DNA of 64,000 bases from Sphingopyxis sp. LC363 (GTDB lineage Bacteria > Pseudomonadota > Alphaproteobacteria > Sphingomonadales > Sphingomonadaceae): positions 86,588-150,587 of the forward strand of contig NZ_JNFC01000067.1 of the NCBI RefSeq assembly GCF_000756385.1. Direction: 5' to 3'. The notes below the pieces were generated by a model that was not told the DNA's origin, did no database searches, and saw only the letters and a program-made list of their open reading frames with translations. Both the position numbers and the translations under genes were made by a program. Of this stretch, positions 1-7,513 are shown piece after piece; position 1 is the first letter of the stretch, and the number at the start of each line of letters is the position of its first letter.

Positions 1-17
1 TGGAAAGGTCCATAGCC

Positions 18-359
18 TCAGCTCTCCGGCGCACCGGGAGCGTCGATCGTCACCCAGCCGTCCTCGATCGTCACTTCATAGGTCTTAAGCGGGATCTGGC
101 AGGGATAAGTTGTCGCGGCTCCGCTCGGAATGTCGAAGGCGCCGCCATGATAGGGGCATTCGATCGTCGCACCGTCCTGATAGCCATCGGTAAGCTGCGC
201 GTTGCCGTGCGTACATGTGTTGGCCGTGACATAAATCTGGCCATCGACGTTATAGACCGCGAGCGCCGGGAAGGCGCCTGCCGGTATCGCAACCGGCTCG
301 CCGTCCTGGGGGGCGTCAATTGGGCACAGGCGAAGTCTCTCCATTTCAATCACATCCAT
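18..359 (-). CDS. Rieske-type [2Fe-2S] ferredoxin of an aromatic-ring dioxygenase
   Basis: Small electron carrier of 113 residues that would pass electrons from a ferredoxin reductase to a ring-hydroxylating oxygenase. The Rieske ligands are visible as C49-x-H51 and C68-x2-H71 with the usual spacing, and the length fits BphA3-type ferredoxins. I start it at the ATG at 359; an ATG at 344 is the alternative (108 residues). It lies 22 bases after the extradiol dioxygenase gene on the same strand, so the two are probably co-transcribed. No other Rieske ferredoxin is visible, and the reductase is 14 kb away, so it may serve both Rieske oxygenases here (inference). Confidence 0.9.
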   Translation of the reverse strand: MDVIEMERLRLCPIDAPQDGEPVAIPAGAFPALAVYNVDGQIYVTANTCTHGNAQLTDGYQDGATIECPYHGGAFDIPSGAATTYPCQIPLKTYEVTIEDGWVTIDAPGAPES

Positions 360-381
360 CTCTTGAAATATCCTAAGGTGG

Positions 382-1281
382 TCAGCCGAGGGGGATGTCC
401 ATTCCGTAGCCCTCGGCTTCATTTCCATGGCCGAAGAGGTCGCGCAGATAATGTTCCTGCTGCGGGCCCGCCTTTTTCGCTCCCCAGCCAAATTCCCACA
501 GCCACCCTGACGGATTTGCGCAGTAGAATGTCAGCGCTTCGTCGTTCGCGTGCTTTCCGAGCTGGAGTGCGACATCGATCTTTCGTTCGCGCACCGAGTC
601 GTGGGCAAGGCCAAGATCGTCGAGCTCGCTGTACTCGAGCATCAAATGGTTGATCCGCTTGTCCATCGGACCGAGGCCGAAAGCCACGGAATGTTGCCGG
701 TCGTTGCAATGCATGAAATAGGGGGCAGCGACCTCACCGTTCGGCAAAGCGAGGTGGTACTCGACCGAGCCCCGCAGCCCGAGCAGCTGATAAAAGCGAA
801 CCGCTGCGGCCACATCATCTTGACGCAGGATGCAATGGCCGATCCCTTCGGCGCCGGTAACAAAACGACCGAACATCGGGCGGCCGGGATGAAAAGGGCG
901 GTAATTGTCGACCTGGGGGCCGAAGAAGATTTCGGTGGGATTACCGCCCGGATCCTTGAGCTTGGCCAAGCCGAGGACCCGGCGCTCGCGCGCCGCTTCG
1001 TCGCTCGCTATTTCGACTTCGATATTCTGGACTGTCAGCTTCTCGACAATTTCGTCGAACTCTACCGGACCCGCAACGCGCCAGCCAAGATAGGCAAGAT
1101 CGTCACCGCCATCAGCATGCAGCGTGATGCGGTGATGCCATTTGTCCATTCGCAGATACGCGCGGTCGCCTTCGCCTTCATCGACATATTCCATGCCGCC
1201 GACGCCGCACGCGAAGCTCTTCCATGCATCCAGATCAGATACCGACAAGCCTAGATAACCCAGCTCGGTCACGCCCACCAT
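382..1281 (-). CDS. Type I extradiol dioxygenase, BphC/NahC-like
   Basis: Vicinal-oxygen-chelate enzyme of 299 residues in two repeated domains. It would open a dihydroxylated ring next to the diol in a biphenyl- or naphthalene-type substrate. Iron ligands line up with BphC H146/H210/E260: H149 (GIGHC), H212 (INHLM) and E263 (WLWEFG). The ATG at 1281 has a GGGAG eight bases upstream, so I prefer it to the in-frame TTG at 1296. It heads a leftward unit with the Rieske ferredoxin, divergent from the Rieske oxygenase operon across a region with a strong palindrome. It is distinct from the XylE-type enzyme at 6.2 kb, so the region has ring-cleavage enzymes for two different substrates. The exact substrate cannot be read from sequence. 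Confidence 0.9.
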   Translation of the reverse strand: MVGVTELGYLGLSVSDLDAWKSFACGVGGMEYVDEGEGDRAYLRMDKWHHRITLHADGGDDLAYLGWRVAGPVEFDEIVEKLTVQNIEVEIASDEAARERRVLGLAKLKDPGGNPTEIFFGPQVDNYRPFHPGRPMFGRFVTGAEGIGHCILRQDDVAAAVRFYQLLGLRGSVEYHLALPNGEVAAPYFMHCNDRQHSVAFGLGPMDKRINHLMLEYSELDDLGLAHDSVRERKIDVALQLGKHANDEALTFYCANPSGWLWEFGWGAKKAGPQQEHYLRDLFGHGNEAEGYGMDIPLG

Positions 1282-1387
1282 ATTTCGCACTCCCAAATCT
1301 CAAGCCATTTTTGGCTTTTATACGCCTGAACCAGCCTGGTTGACGTGTCGCACATGATGCAACGCGATTCGAATAGGGCAATTTAGA

Positions 1388-1413
1388 TCATTGTGCAACC
1401 CATTGCACAATGA
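1388..1413. promoter_or_regulatory. Perfect 26-bp operator-like palindrome
   Basis: Two 11-base arms, TCATTGTGCAA and TTGCACAATGA, are exact reverse complements separated by CCCA. The site lies between the divergent extradiol dioxygenase and Rieske oxygenase genes. Related half-sites occur at 20493, 20558, 22211, 31647 and, more weakly, 5163. Its symmetry and position suggest a dimeric repressor or activator; the IclR-family protein at 30.7-31.5 kb is the leading candidate (inference). Confidence 0.75.
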
Positions 1414-1430
1414 GCCACGCATGCTATGTT
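1403..1430 (+). promoter_or_regulatory. Candidate sigma-70 promoter for the Rieske/meta-cleavage operon
   Basis: TTGCAC at 1403-1408 and TATGTT at 1425-1430 are separated by 16 bases and point toward the oxygenase gene starting at 1529. The -35 element is the right half of the palindrome, so a bound regulator would overlap it. The same arrangement, TTGCAC-N16-TATGCT, recurs at 22211. This is a reading of the sequence only; no start site is known. Confidence 0.5.
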
Positions 1431-1528
1431 GGGTCATTCGGGATCGGAAGAGTCCAAAGAGTTGAGCCGAGAATCGTTGATCCAAATAGTTGACCTACGA
1501 ATCTCGGTGGCCGGAAATGGAGGAGAGG

Positions 1529-2941
1529 ATGTTGCAACCTGACGGAAACGGCGCAGCCGTGGCAGAGCTTGAATCACTGCGTTCGCGTATCGATGCATGG
1601 CTCGTAAAAGACGAGGGAAGCGGCCGCTTTCAGATCGACCGGGAGGCCTTTACCGACGCGGACGTGTTCGCTCTCGAGCTGAAATATATCTTCGAGCGCA
1701 ACTGGGTCTTCATTGCGCACGAGAGCCAGGTCGCAAAGCCGAACGACTTTCTCACGACTTTTATCGGCCGCCAGCCCGTCATCCTGACCCGCGACCGGGC
1801 CGGGGAATTGCATTGTCTGATCAATGCCTGCGCGCACCGCGGCGCGCGCGTTTGCCGCGAGAAGAGCGGAAACCGCCGCAACTTCACCTGCCCCTTCCAC
1901 GGTTGGACCTATAATCCCGCGGGCCAACTCCTCGACGTGACAGATGAGGCTGGGGGTGGCTACGCGCCGGGCTTCAAGCGGGAAGACTATGGTCTAGAAC
2001 ATGTTGCGCGCATCGAGATTTACCGGGGCTTCATTTTCGCCAGTCTCAACCCCGAGGTCGTTCCTCTTGAGGACTATCTCGCGGGCGCGAAGACATTCAT
2101 CGATCTCATGGTTGATCAGTCGGTCGAAGAGAAGCTCGAAGTTCTTCCAGGCGCTACGCGCTACCGCTATCGAGGGAACTGGAAGCTGCAGGTCGAAAAT
2201 GGCCTCGACGGCTATCATATCGGCACGGTGCACGCGAATTACTTCATGACGGTCGCACGCCGGGTCGACGGGACATCGAAGAACGATACCAGGGCGTTCG
2301 ATTTCGGTCGCTGGGCTCAGCTCGAGGGCGGCTCTTTCTCCTTCGACAACGGCCATTGCGTGCTCTGGAATGACTATGCAAACTATCAGGACCGGCCGAA
2401 TTACGAAATCCTGGACTGGTTGAAGCGCGAGCGCGGCGAAGAGCGCGCTACCTGGATGAACGGCCGGATACGCAATCTGGAGCTGTTCCCTAACGTCTTC
2501 CTCATGGACCAGACGAGCACCCAGATCCGTATCATCCGGCCCATCTCGGTGGATGAGACCGAGGTGACAACCTACTGCATAGCTCCGGTGGGTGAGAGTG
2601 ACGACGCCCGCGCCTTGCGCATCCGCCAGTATGAAGATTTCTTCAATGCAAGCGGCATGGCTACGCCGGACGACCTGACCGAGTTCAACAATTGCCAGGT
2701 CGGTTTCGGTGGCGGGGCTGGCCGGATGAACGACATGTCGCGGGGATCGACACGGTGGGTGCAAGGCGTCAGCAGCCACGGCGAAGCCCTGGGCGTCGAC
2801 GCCATCCTTAGCGGCACGGCGGTGGCCGACGAGGGGCTTTACGTCGCGATCCACGACGAATGGATATTGCGCATGCGCGGAGCCATTGCGAGCGAAGAGG
2901 CCGAGCGCGCGTTACCCCCGAAGCCGGAGATGGCGAAATGA
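1529..2941 (+). CDS. Rieske ring-hydroxylating dioxygenase alpha subunit, BenA/XylX type
   Basis: Catalytic subunit of 470 residues. The Rieske cluster ligands are C101-x-H103 and C121-x2-H124. The mononuclear iron site is in the segment D227-x2-H230-x4-H235. The C-terminal third closely follows benzoate/toluate dioxygenases as I recall them (segment QYEDFFNASGMATPDD). That family makes cis-1,2-diols of benzoates, so an aromatic carboxylate is the likely substrate class. The ATG at 1529 follows a strong GGAGGAGAGG; an upstream TTG at 1490 is less likely. The beta subunit overlaps its stop (ATGA). No BenC-type fused reductase is present, so electrons probably come from the separate ferredoxin and reductase (inference). 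Confidence 0.92.
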   Translation: MLQPDGNGAAVAELESLRSRIDAWLVKDEGSGRFQIDREAFTDADVFALELKYIFERNWVFIAHESQVAKPNDFLTTFIGRQPVILTRDRAGELHCLINACAHRGARVCREKSGNRRNFTCPFHGWTYNPAGQLLDVTDEAGGGYAPGFKREDYGLEHVARIEIYRGFIFASLNPEVVPLEDYLAGAKTFIDLMVDQSVEEKLEVLPGATRYRYRGNWKLQVENGLDGYHIGTVHANYFMTVARRVDGTSKNDTRAFDFGRWAQLEGGSFSFDNGHCVLWNDYANYQDRPNYEILDWLKRERGEERATWMNGRIRNLELFPNVFLMDQTSTQIRIIRPISVDETEVTTYCIAPVGESDDARALRIRQYEDFFNASGMATPDDLTEFNNCQVGFGGGAGRMNDMSRGSTRWVQGVSSHGEALGVDAILSGTAVADEGLYVAIHDEWILRMRGAIASEEAERALPPKPEMAK

Positions 2942-3432
2942 GCAGCGAAGTTGCGCAATGGACCGCGATCCAGCGATTTCTCGGGCGCGAAGCGGCCGCT
3001 CTCGATGCCAAGGATTGGGATAGCTGGATCGATCTATATCATCCCGATGCCGAATATTGGGTCCCCGCGTGGGATGACAGCGGCCGATTGACCGAGGACC
3101 CAAGGCGCGAGATTTCGCTGATCTATTATCCGACCCGGGCAGGGCTCGAGGACCGCGTCTATCGCATTCGGACGGGCCGGTCGTCGGCCAGTTCGCCGGC
3201 CCCGCGCACTTCCCATATCTTTTGCCTGCTCGCGGTCGACCATGAGGACGACGTCATTCGGGCGCGGACGAATTGGTCGGTGACCTCGGTCTTGGAGGAT
3301 CGGCCGACGGTCTACAGTGGGTCGGCCATTTACGATCTCGAACCGATGGGCGACGCCTTTGTGATAAAACGCAAATATACCGTCGTCATCAACGACCTCG
3401 CGCAGACGATGCTCGATGTCTACAGCATTTGA
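2938..3432 (+). CDS. Ring-hydroxylating dioxygenase beta subunit, BenB/XylY type
   Basis: Small structural subunit of 164 residues, the usual size for the cone-shaped SnoaL-like fold that forms the alpha3-beta3 oxygenase. It starts within the alpha stop codon (ATGA at 2938), so translation is coupled. The N-terminal part shows the typical pattern of a helix followed by WIDLYHPDAEYWVP. It carries no cofactor ligands. Its end overlaps the PdxA-like gene by 17 bases. Confidence 0.9.
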   Translation: MSSEVAQWTAIQRFLGREAAALDAKDWDSWIDLYHPDAEYWVPAWDDSGRLTEDPRREISLIYYPTRAGLEDRVYRIRTGRSSASSPAPRTSHIFCLLAVDHEDDVIRARTNWSVTSVLEDRPTVYSGSAIYDLEPMGDAFVIKRKYTVVINDLAQTMLDVYSI

Positions 3433-4438
3433 GGTCGGCGTAGCGTCGCAGCAGGCCGGATTCCGGCCCTGCATCGGTACCATGGTCGGCGAGCCGGCAG
3501 GCATCGGACCCGAGGTTACCGTTCGCGCCTGGGCGTCAGGCCGCGTGCATGAGGTGTCGGTTCCCCTATTAGTGGGGTCGGCGGCCTCGGTCGAACGAGC
3601 GCTTGACCTGACTAAAGTGTCGGCCCGCCTGCGTGTCATGCGTTCGCTCGAGCCGCTCAGCGACGACCCGGCAGTCATCGATATCCTGGATACAGGTGCG
3701 CTGGACGACCGCGCGCTCCCCTTCGCGAAAGATACGCTCGAATCGGGCATTGCGACCGCCAAGTGGCTAGCCGAACTCGATGCGCTCGCGCGCGACGGGG
3801 TCTTCGCCGGCACAGTGATGGGTCCGATCAGCACCGGATCGCTTAAACTGGCGGGAAAGCTGGATATGGTGATCAGCCCGACGCCGGGCGAGAGTTATCT
3901 GCTCCTCCTCACCGGACCGCTCCGTGTCGCCCACCTCACCGATCATATGTCGATTCGGGCGGTCTGCGACCTCATCACGCCCGAGTTGATCGATACCGCC
4001 CTACAGCAAATCGACGCGGCGCTTCGAAGCTGGGGCGTCGCCAACCCCAGGATCGTGGTCGCGGGTCTCAATCCTCATGCCATCGGCGATGAGGAAGATC
4101 GTGCCATCGGTCCTGGAGTCGCGCGCGCGCGCGCGCGCGGCATCAATGTCGATGGACCATCCGCGCCCGATACCGTCTTTCGCCAATGTATCGAAGGCCG
4201 ATACGATCTCGTGCTAGCGATGTTTCACGACCAAGGCCACATAGCCGTCAAGACATGGGGATTCTCGGGAAACTGCGTGATCATGATGGGGCCACCCTAT
4301 CTCCATATGTCGGTCGCACACGGCACGGCATATGACATTGTGGGAACGGGCAAAGCCGATCCATCGATGATGCTGAGTGCCATGCGGACTTGTGGGGTGC
4401 TGACCGCCGGAAAGGGCTTTTCCGAGGTGGATCGCTGA
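3416..4438 (+). CDS. PdxA-family dehydrogenase (TphB-like diol dehydrogenase candidate)
   Basis: Member of the 4-hydroxythreonine-4-phosphate dehydrogenase family, 340 residues. It has the entry motif GEPAGIGPE and the three metal-binding histidines expected from PdxA: H177 (TDHMS), H221 (NPHAIG) and H275 (HDQGH). Inside a Rieske oxygenase operon this family is known from TphB, which oxidises and decarboxylates the cis-diol of terephthalate. By analogy this enzyme may convert a carboxylated cis-diol to a catechol (inference). A BenD-type enzyme for the same kind of step exists at 15.9 kb, so the two may serve different diols. Biosynthetic PdxA is unlikely from context. Confidence 0.82.
   Translation: MSTAFEVGVASQQAGFRPCIGTMVGEPAGIGPEVTVRAWASGRVHEVSVPLLVGSAASVERALDLTKVSARLRVMRSLEPLSDDPAVIDILDTGALDDRALPFAKDTLESGIATAKWLAELDALARDGVFAGTVMGPISTGSLKLAGKLDMVISPTPGESYLLLLTGPLRVAHLTDHMSIRAVCDLITPELIDTALQQIDAALRSWGVANPRIVVAGLNPHAIGDEEDRAIGPGVARARARGINVDGPSAPDTVFRQCIEGRYDLVLAMFHDQGHIAVKTWGFSGNCVIMMGPPYLHMSVAHGTAYDIVGTGKADPSMMLSAMRTCGVLTAGKGFSEVDR
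4120..4139 (+). repeat. (CG)10 dinucleotide run inside the PdxA-like gene
   Basis: Ten uninterrupted CG dinucleotides encode part of an ARARARG stretch near residues 236-242 of the PdxA-like protein. Such a run is prone to slippage; a two-base change would shift the frame and remove the last 100 residues. Confidence 0.8.
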
Positions 4439-4510
4439 CGCGCCGGCCCAACTCCGGCGTGAAGCACGGCCATTCGCGCGCTGTGCTCAAGTCGTCCACA
4501 AGGATATGAG

Positions 4511-5116
4511 ATGCTCCTTTACTATGCGCCTGGCCTTTGCTCGCTGGCACCGCACATCGCGCTGCGCCGGATAGGGGCAGAGTTCGATATTGAAAAAGTC
4601 GACATGCCCACGCGCAGAACCGAGCATGGCGCCGACTTCCGGTCGATAAAGCCTTCGGGAAAAATCCCTGCTCTCCTTCTGGATTCGGGCGAGCTTCTCA
4701 CAGAGACGATAGCGATCCTTCTCTATGTTGCCGACCTGGCACCGCGCGCGGGGCTCGCCCCGCCGGCCGGAACAATCGCTCGCTACACGCTGACGGACAG
4801 CCTGAGCTTCATCGCCTCCGAGCTGCACAAGAGCTTCGTGCCGCTCTTCTCCAAAACCGCGGGGCCGGAGATCCGCGCTGAGGCAAAGCGGGACGTCATG
4901 CACCATCTCCAAGCGCTCGACCTGGAATTGACCGACAAGAATTATTGCTTCGGGGACGCCTTCACCGTGGCCGACGCCTATCTCTATTGCATCCTCGGGT
5001 GGCCCTCTCGAGTGGAGATCGGTCTCGCGGGCTTCCCCGCTTTGACGCGCTACCGCGCCCGGATGGAAGAGGAGCCCGGTGTCCTCGAAGCCGTGCGAGC
5101 CGAGAGCCTGAAGTGA
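4511..5116 (+). CDS. bphK: Beta-class glutathione S-transferase, BphK-like
   Basis: GST of 201 residues with the beta-class active-site region PGLCSLAPH, in which C10 and S11 are the expected catalytic positions, and the N-capping region of the C-terminal domain (FTVADAYL). It resembles BphK, which lies in biphenyl/PAH catabolic operons and can dechlorinate some ring-fission products. It follows the PdxA-like gene after about 70 bases, with AAGGA in front of the ATG. The role here is likely accessory or detoxifying (inference). Confidence 0.85.
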   Translation: MLLYYAPGLCSLAPHIALRRIGAEFDIEKVDMPTRRTEHGADFRSIKPSGKIPALLLDSGELLTETIAILLYVADLAPRAGLAPPAGTIARYTLTDSLSFIASELHKSFVPLFSKTAGPEIRAEAKRDVMHHLQALDLELTDKNYCFGDAFTVADAYLYCILGWPSRVEIGLAGFPALTRYRARMEEEPGVLEAVRAESLK

Positions 5117-5162
5117 CCGGATCAGAGGCGCCGGTTTCATTTACCGGTTGCAAACGCGTTTC

Positions 5163-5188
5163 CCATGGTGCAAAACATTGTCCCAAGA
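5163..5188. promoter_or_regulatory. Degenerate copy of the TTGCACAA palindrome
   Basis: With the same 11-4-11 layout as the site at 1388, the left arm matches 9 of 11 positions and the right arm 7 of 11. It lies in the 170-base gap before the meta-fission hydrolase gene, where an internal promoter for the meta-cleavage genes could sit. Weak by itself. Confidence 0.35.
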
Positions 5189-5286
5189 GGGCTGCGACAT
5201 GATGGCCCGTGGAACGGAGATTGAGTGATGCTTGAAGCCGTTTGGGGGCAGGTCGCCCGACATGATGATTACATGGTTGCTGGCCA

Positions 5287-6135
5287 ATGAGTTCGGCGCC
5301 CGACATGGTCCGGCCCGAAATCGGCAAGACATTCGTCGCTGACGGGATCAAAACCAACTATCATGACACCGGCGAGGGCAGGCCGGTCCTCCTCGTCCAC
5401 GGTTCGGGCCCCGGGGTCACGGCATGGGCGAACTGGCGGCTTAATATGCCCGAGATTGCTAAGGAATTCCGGGTCATTGCTCCCGACATGATTGGCTTCG
5501 GCTACAGCGACTCGGTGGGTCGGATCACCGACAAGGCCATCTGGACCAATCAACTGGTCCGTCTTCTCGACGACCTGGAAATCGACCAGGTCTCGATGGT
5601 CGGAAATTCCTTCGGCGGCGGCGTGACGCTCGCCTTCATGATCGCCCATCCCGACAGGGTCGATCGTGCCGTTTTGATGGGAGCGGCTGGACTTGAATTC
5701 CCGCTCACGCCGGCGCTCGATTTCGTCTGGGGTTATGAGCCATCCCGCGAAATGATGCATGAGTCGCTGAAGATGCTCGCATGGGACCAGAGCCGGCTGA
5801 CCGACGATCTGATCGACTCCCGTTATCACGCGAGCATCCGCCCAGGAGCGCATGAGCCCTATCATGCGACGTTCGGCGGTTCCGACCGGCAGGCCAATAT
5901 TGCTATGCTGTCGAGCCGCGAGGAAGATATCGCCGCGCTTCCCCATGAAGTGCTCGTCCTGCACGGCAAGGCCGACCAAGTCATTCCGCAAGAGGTGTCG
6001 CTGCGCCTCGGAAACCTGATCACACACTCAGACGTCCGCTTCTTTGGAGAGTGTGGCCATTGGGTACAGATCGAGCGGATGGCCAGTTTCAATCGCGCCG
6101 TGATCGAATTTTTCAGTCACGGCCTAAAATTTTAA
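5287..6135 (+). CDS. xylF: Meta-cleavage product hydrolase (XylF/DmpD/BphD family)
   Basis: Alpha/beta hydrolase of 282 residues that cleaves the C-C bond of a ring-fission product, giving a 2-hydroxypentadienoate and an acid. The catalytic set is S108 (GNSFGG), D230 (HGKADQ) and H258 (CGHWVQ), with the oxyanion motif HGSGPG at 38-43. It immediately precedes the XylE-type dioxygenase, so it likely handles ketone-type products of substituted catechols while the semialdehyde dehydrogenase handles the aldehyde product. The start is uncertain: no clear Shine-Dalgarno lies before 5287, and the ATG at 5305 is an alternative. Confidence 0.9.
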   Translation: MSSAPDMVRPEIGKTFVADGIKTNYHDTGEGRPVLLVHGSGPGVTAWANWRLNMPEIAKEFRVIAPDMIGFGYSDSVGRITDKAIWTNQLVRLLDDLEIDQVSMVGNSFGGGVTLAFMIAHPDRVDRAVLMGAAGLEFPLTPALDFVWGYEPSREMMHESLKMLAWDQSRLTDDLIDSRYHASIRPGAHEPYHATFGGSDRQANIAMLSSREEDIAALPHEVLVLHGKADQVIPQEVSLRLGNLITHSDVRFFGECGHWVQIERMASFNRAVIEFFSHGLKF

Positions 6136-6154
6136 ATTTCCCGGGAGAGCGGTG

Positions 6155-7078
6155 ATGGCAATTACAGGCGTGATGCGACCAGGCTTTGTCCAGATGCGCG
6201 TCCTCGATCTCGAGGAGGCCATCCCCCATTATCGCGACCGGATCGGGCTGGAACTCGTCGGTCGTTCGGGTGACCGGGCATTTTTCCGCGGGTTCGACGA
6301 ATTCGATCGACACAGCGTCATCCTGCGCGAGGCGGATATGCCCGGTCTTGATCGGATCGGCTTCAAGGTTTGCCGCGACAGCGACCTCGAAATATTCGCA
6401 GACCGTTTGCAAGCCACCGGCGTCGACGTCGAATGGATCACCGCGGGCGAGGAAGAGGGCGTCGGACGCAAGCTGCGCTTCGCGGTTCCTACCGGGCATA
6501 TCTTCGACCTTTACGCCGACATGGAATTATCGGCAGACGGTCCTCCCACAAAGAACCCGGACGTCTGGCACAGTGAGCCGCGCGGCATGCGCGCTATGCG
6601 ATATGATCACTCGGCGCTCAACGGCATCGATGTCGCGGGATCGGCGCGAATCTTCGTCGAAGCGCTCGATTTTTCCGTTACCGAGGAACTCGTCGACGAA
6701 GCGAGCGGCACTCGGCTCGGCATCTTCCTGAGCTGTAGCAATAAGGCTCACGATATCGCGTTCCTTGCAGGCCCCGAGGATGCGAAAATCCACCATACAT
6801 CGTTCCGCCTGGAATCCTGGAACGACGTCGGAAATGCTGCCGATATCATCAGTCGCTATGATATCTCACTCGATATCGGCCCGACGCGCCACGGTATCAC
6901 GCGTGGTCAGACCATATATTTCTTCGACCCTTCGGGAAATCGGAACGAGACCTTTGCCGGCGGTTATGATTATTACCCCGATAATCCTCGCCGGTCGTGG
7001 GGCGTCGAACAGGCGGGCAAGGCGATTTTCTATTATGAAAAGGCGCTCAACGACCGCTTCATGACCGTCAATACCTGA
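6155..7078 (+). CDS. xylE: Catechol 2,3-dioxygenase (XylE type)
   Basis: Type I extradiol dioxygenase of 307 residues, exactly the length of TOL-plasmid XylE, with iron ligands H152, H214 and E265. The second half contains DIGPTRHG and FFDPSGNRNE, hallmarks of catechol 2,3-dioxygenases. It opens catechol or alkylcatechols to 2-hydroxymuconic semialdehyde or its ketone analogue. GGGAGAG lies about seven bases before the ATG at 6155; a GTG one codon upstream is also possible. It sits at the head of the meta-pathway genes, and a XylT-like ferredoxin that could reactivate it is encoded at 12.8 kb. Confidence 0.95.
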   Translation: MAITGVMRPGFVQMRVLDLEEAIPHYRDRIGLELVGRSGDRAFFRGFDEFDRHSVILREADMPGLDRIGFKVCRDSDLEIFADRLQATGVDVEWITAGEEEGVGRKLRFAVPTGHIFDLYADMELSADGPPTKNPDVWHSEPRGMRAMRYDHSALNGIDVAGSARIFVEALDFSVTEELVDEASGTRLGIFLSCSNKAHDIAFLAGPEDAKIHHTSFRLESWNDVGNAADIISRYDISLDIGPTRHGITRGQTIYFFDPSGNRNETFAGGYDYYPDNPRRSWGVEQAGKAIFYYEKALNDRFMTVNT

Positions 7079-7087
7079 CTTCCTGCG

Positions 7088-7513
7088 ATGGTCGAAAACT
7101 ACCACACGATTGCACACGGGTCCGCCTTGGAGGCGGTCGCCGCTGCCGTAGGGCATGGCACCGCCGGCGGAACGCCCGTGGTCGCTGCGGTCGTGGGCGC
7201 GTCGGGGGAACTGGTCGCGTTCCTGAAAGGCGGCGCGGCTCCCTTTCACTCCGAAAAGATCGCTCAGGACAAAGCCTTCACGGCCGCAAGTTTCAAAGTG
7301 CCGACGGCAGCGGTCTACGAACTGGTCTCGGGCTCCGAAGCCTTATGCAACGGCATCGCGCATCAGCCGCGGGTCGTGATGTTCGGCGGCGGTGTCCCGA
7401 TCATAGTCGATGGGAATTGCATCGGGGGAATTGGAGTCTCGGGCGGCTCCGAGGAGTTCGACATCGCCTGCGCCCGGGCAGCCGCCGCCTCGATTGGTGC
7501 GAAGGAGTTCTGA
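7088..7513 (+). CDS. HbpS/GlcG-like (DUF336) protein
   Basis: Protein of 141 residues, Gly/Ala/Val rich, with the GGxPI segment and the C-terminal GGIGVSGG pattern of the HbpS-like fold. Such proteins are often found in meta-cleavage operons, where the role is not settled; heme or small-ligand binding has been shown for HbpS itself. It lies 9 bases after the catechol dioxygenase and its stop abuts the next start codon, so it belongs to the operon. I see no signal peptide. Confidence 0.75.
   Translation: MVENYHTIAHGSALEAVAAAVGHGTAGGTPVVAAVVGASGELVAFLKGGAAPFHSEKIAQDKAFTAASFKVPTAAVYELVSGSEALCNGIAHQPRVVMFGGGVPIIVDGNCIGGIGVSGGSEEFDIACARAAAASIGAKEF

Noticed and set aside
3416..4438. Biosynthetic pdxA for vitamin B6
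   Set aside because: It lies inside an oxygenase operon with coupled codons, and no other pyridoxal genes are nearby.
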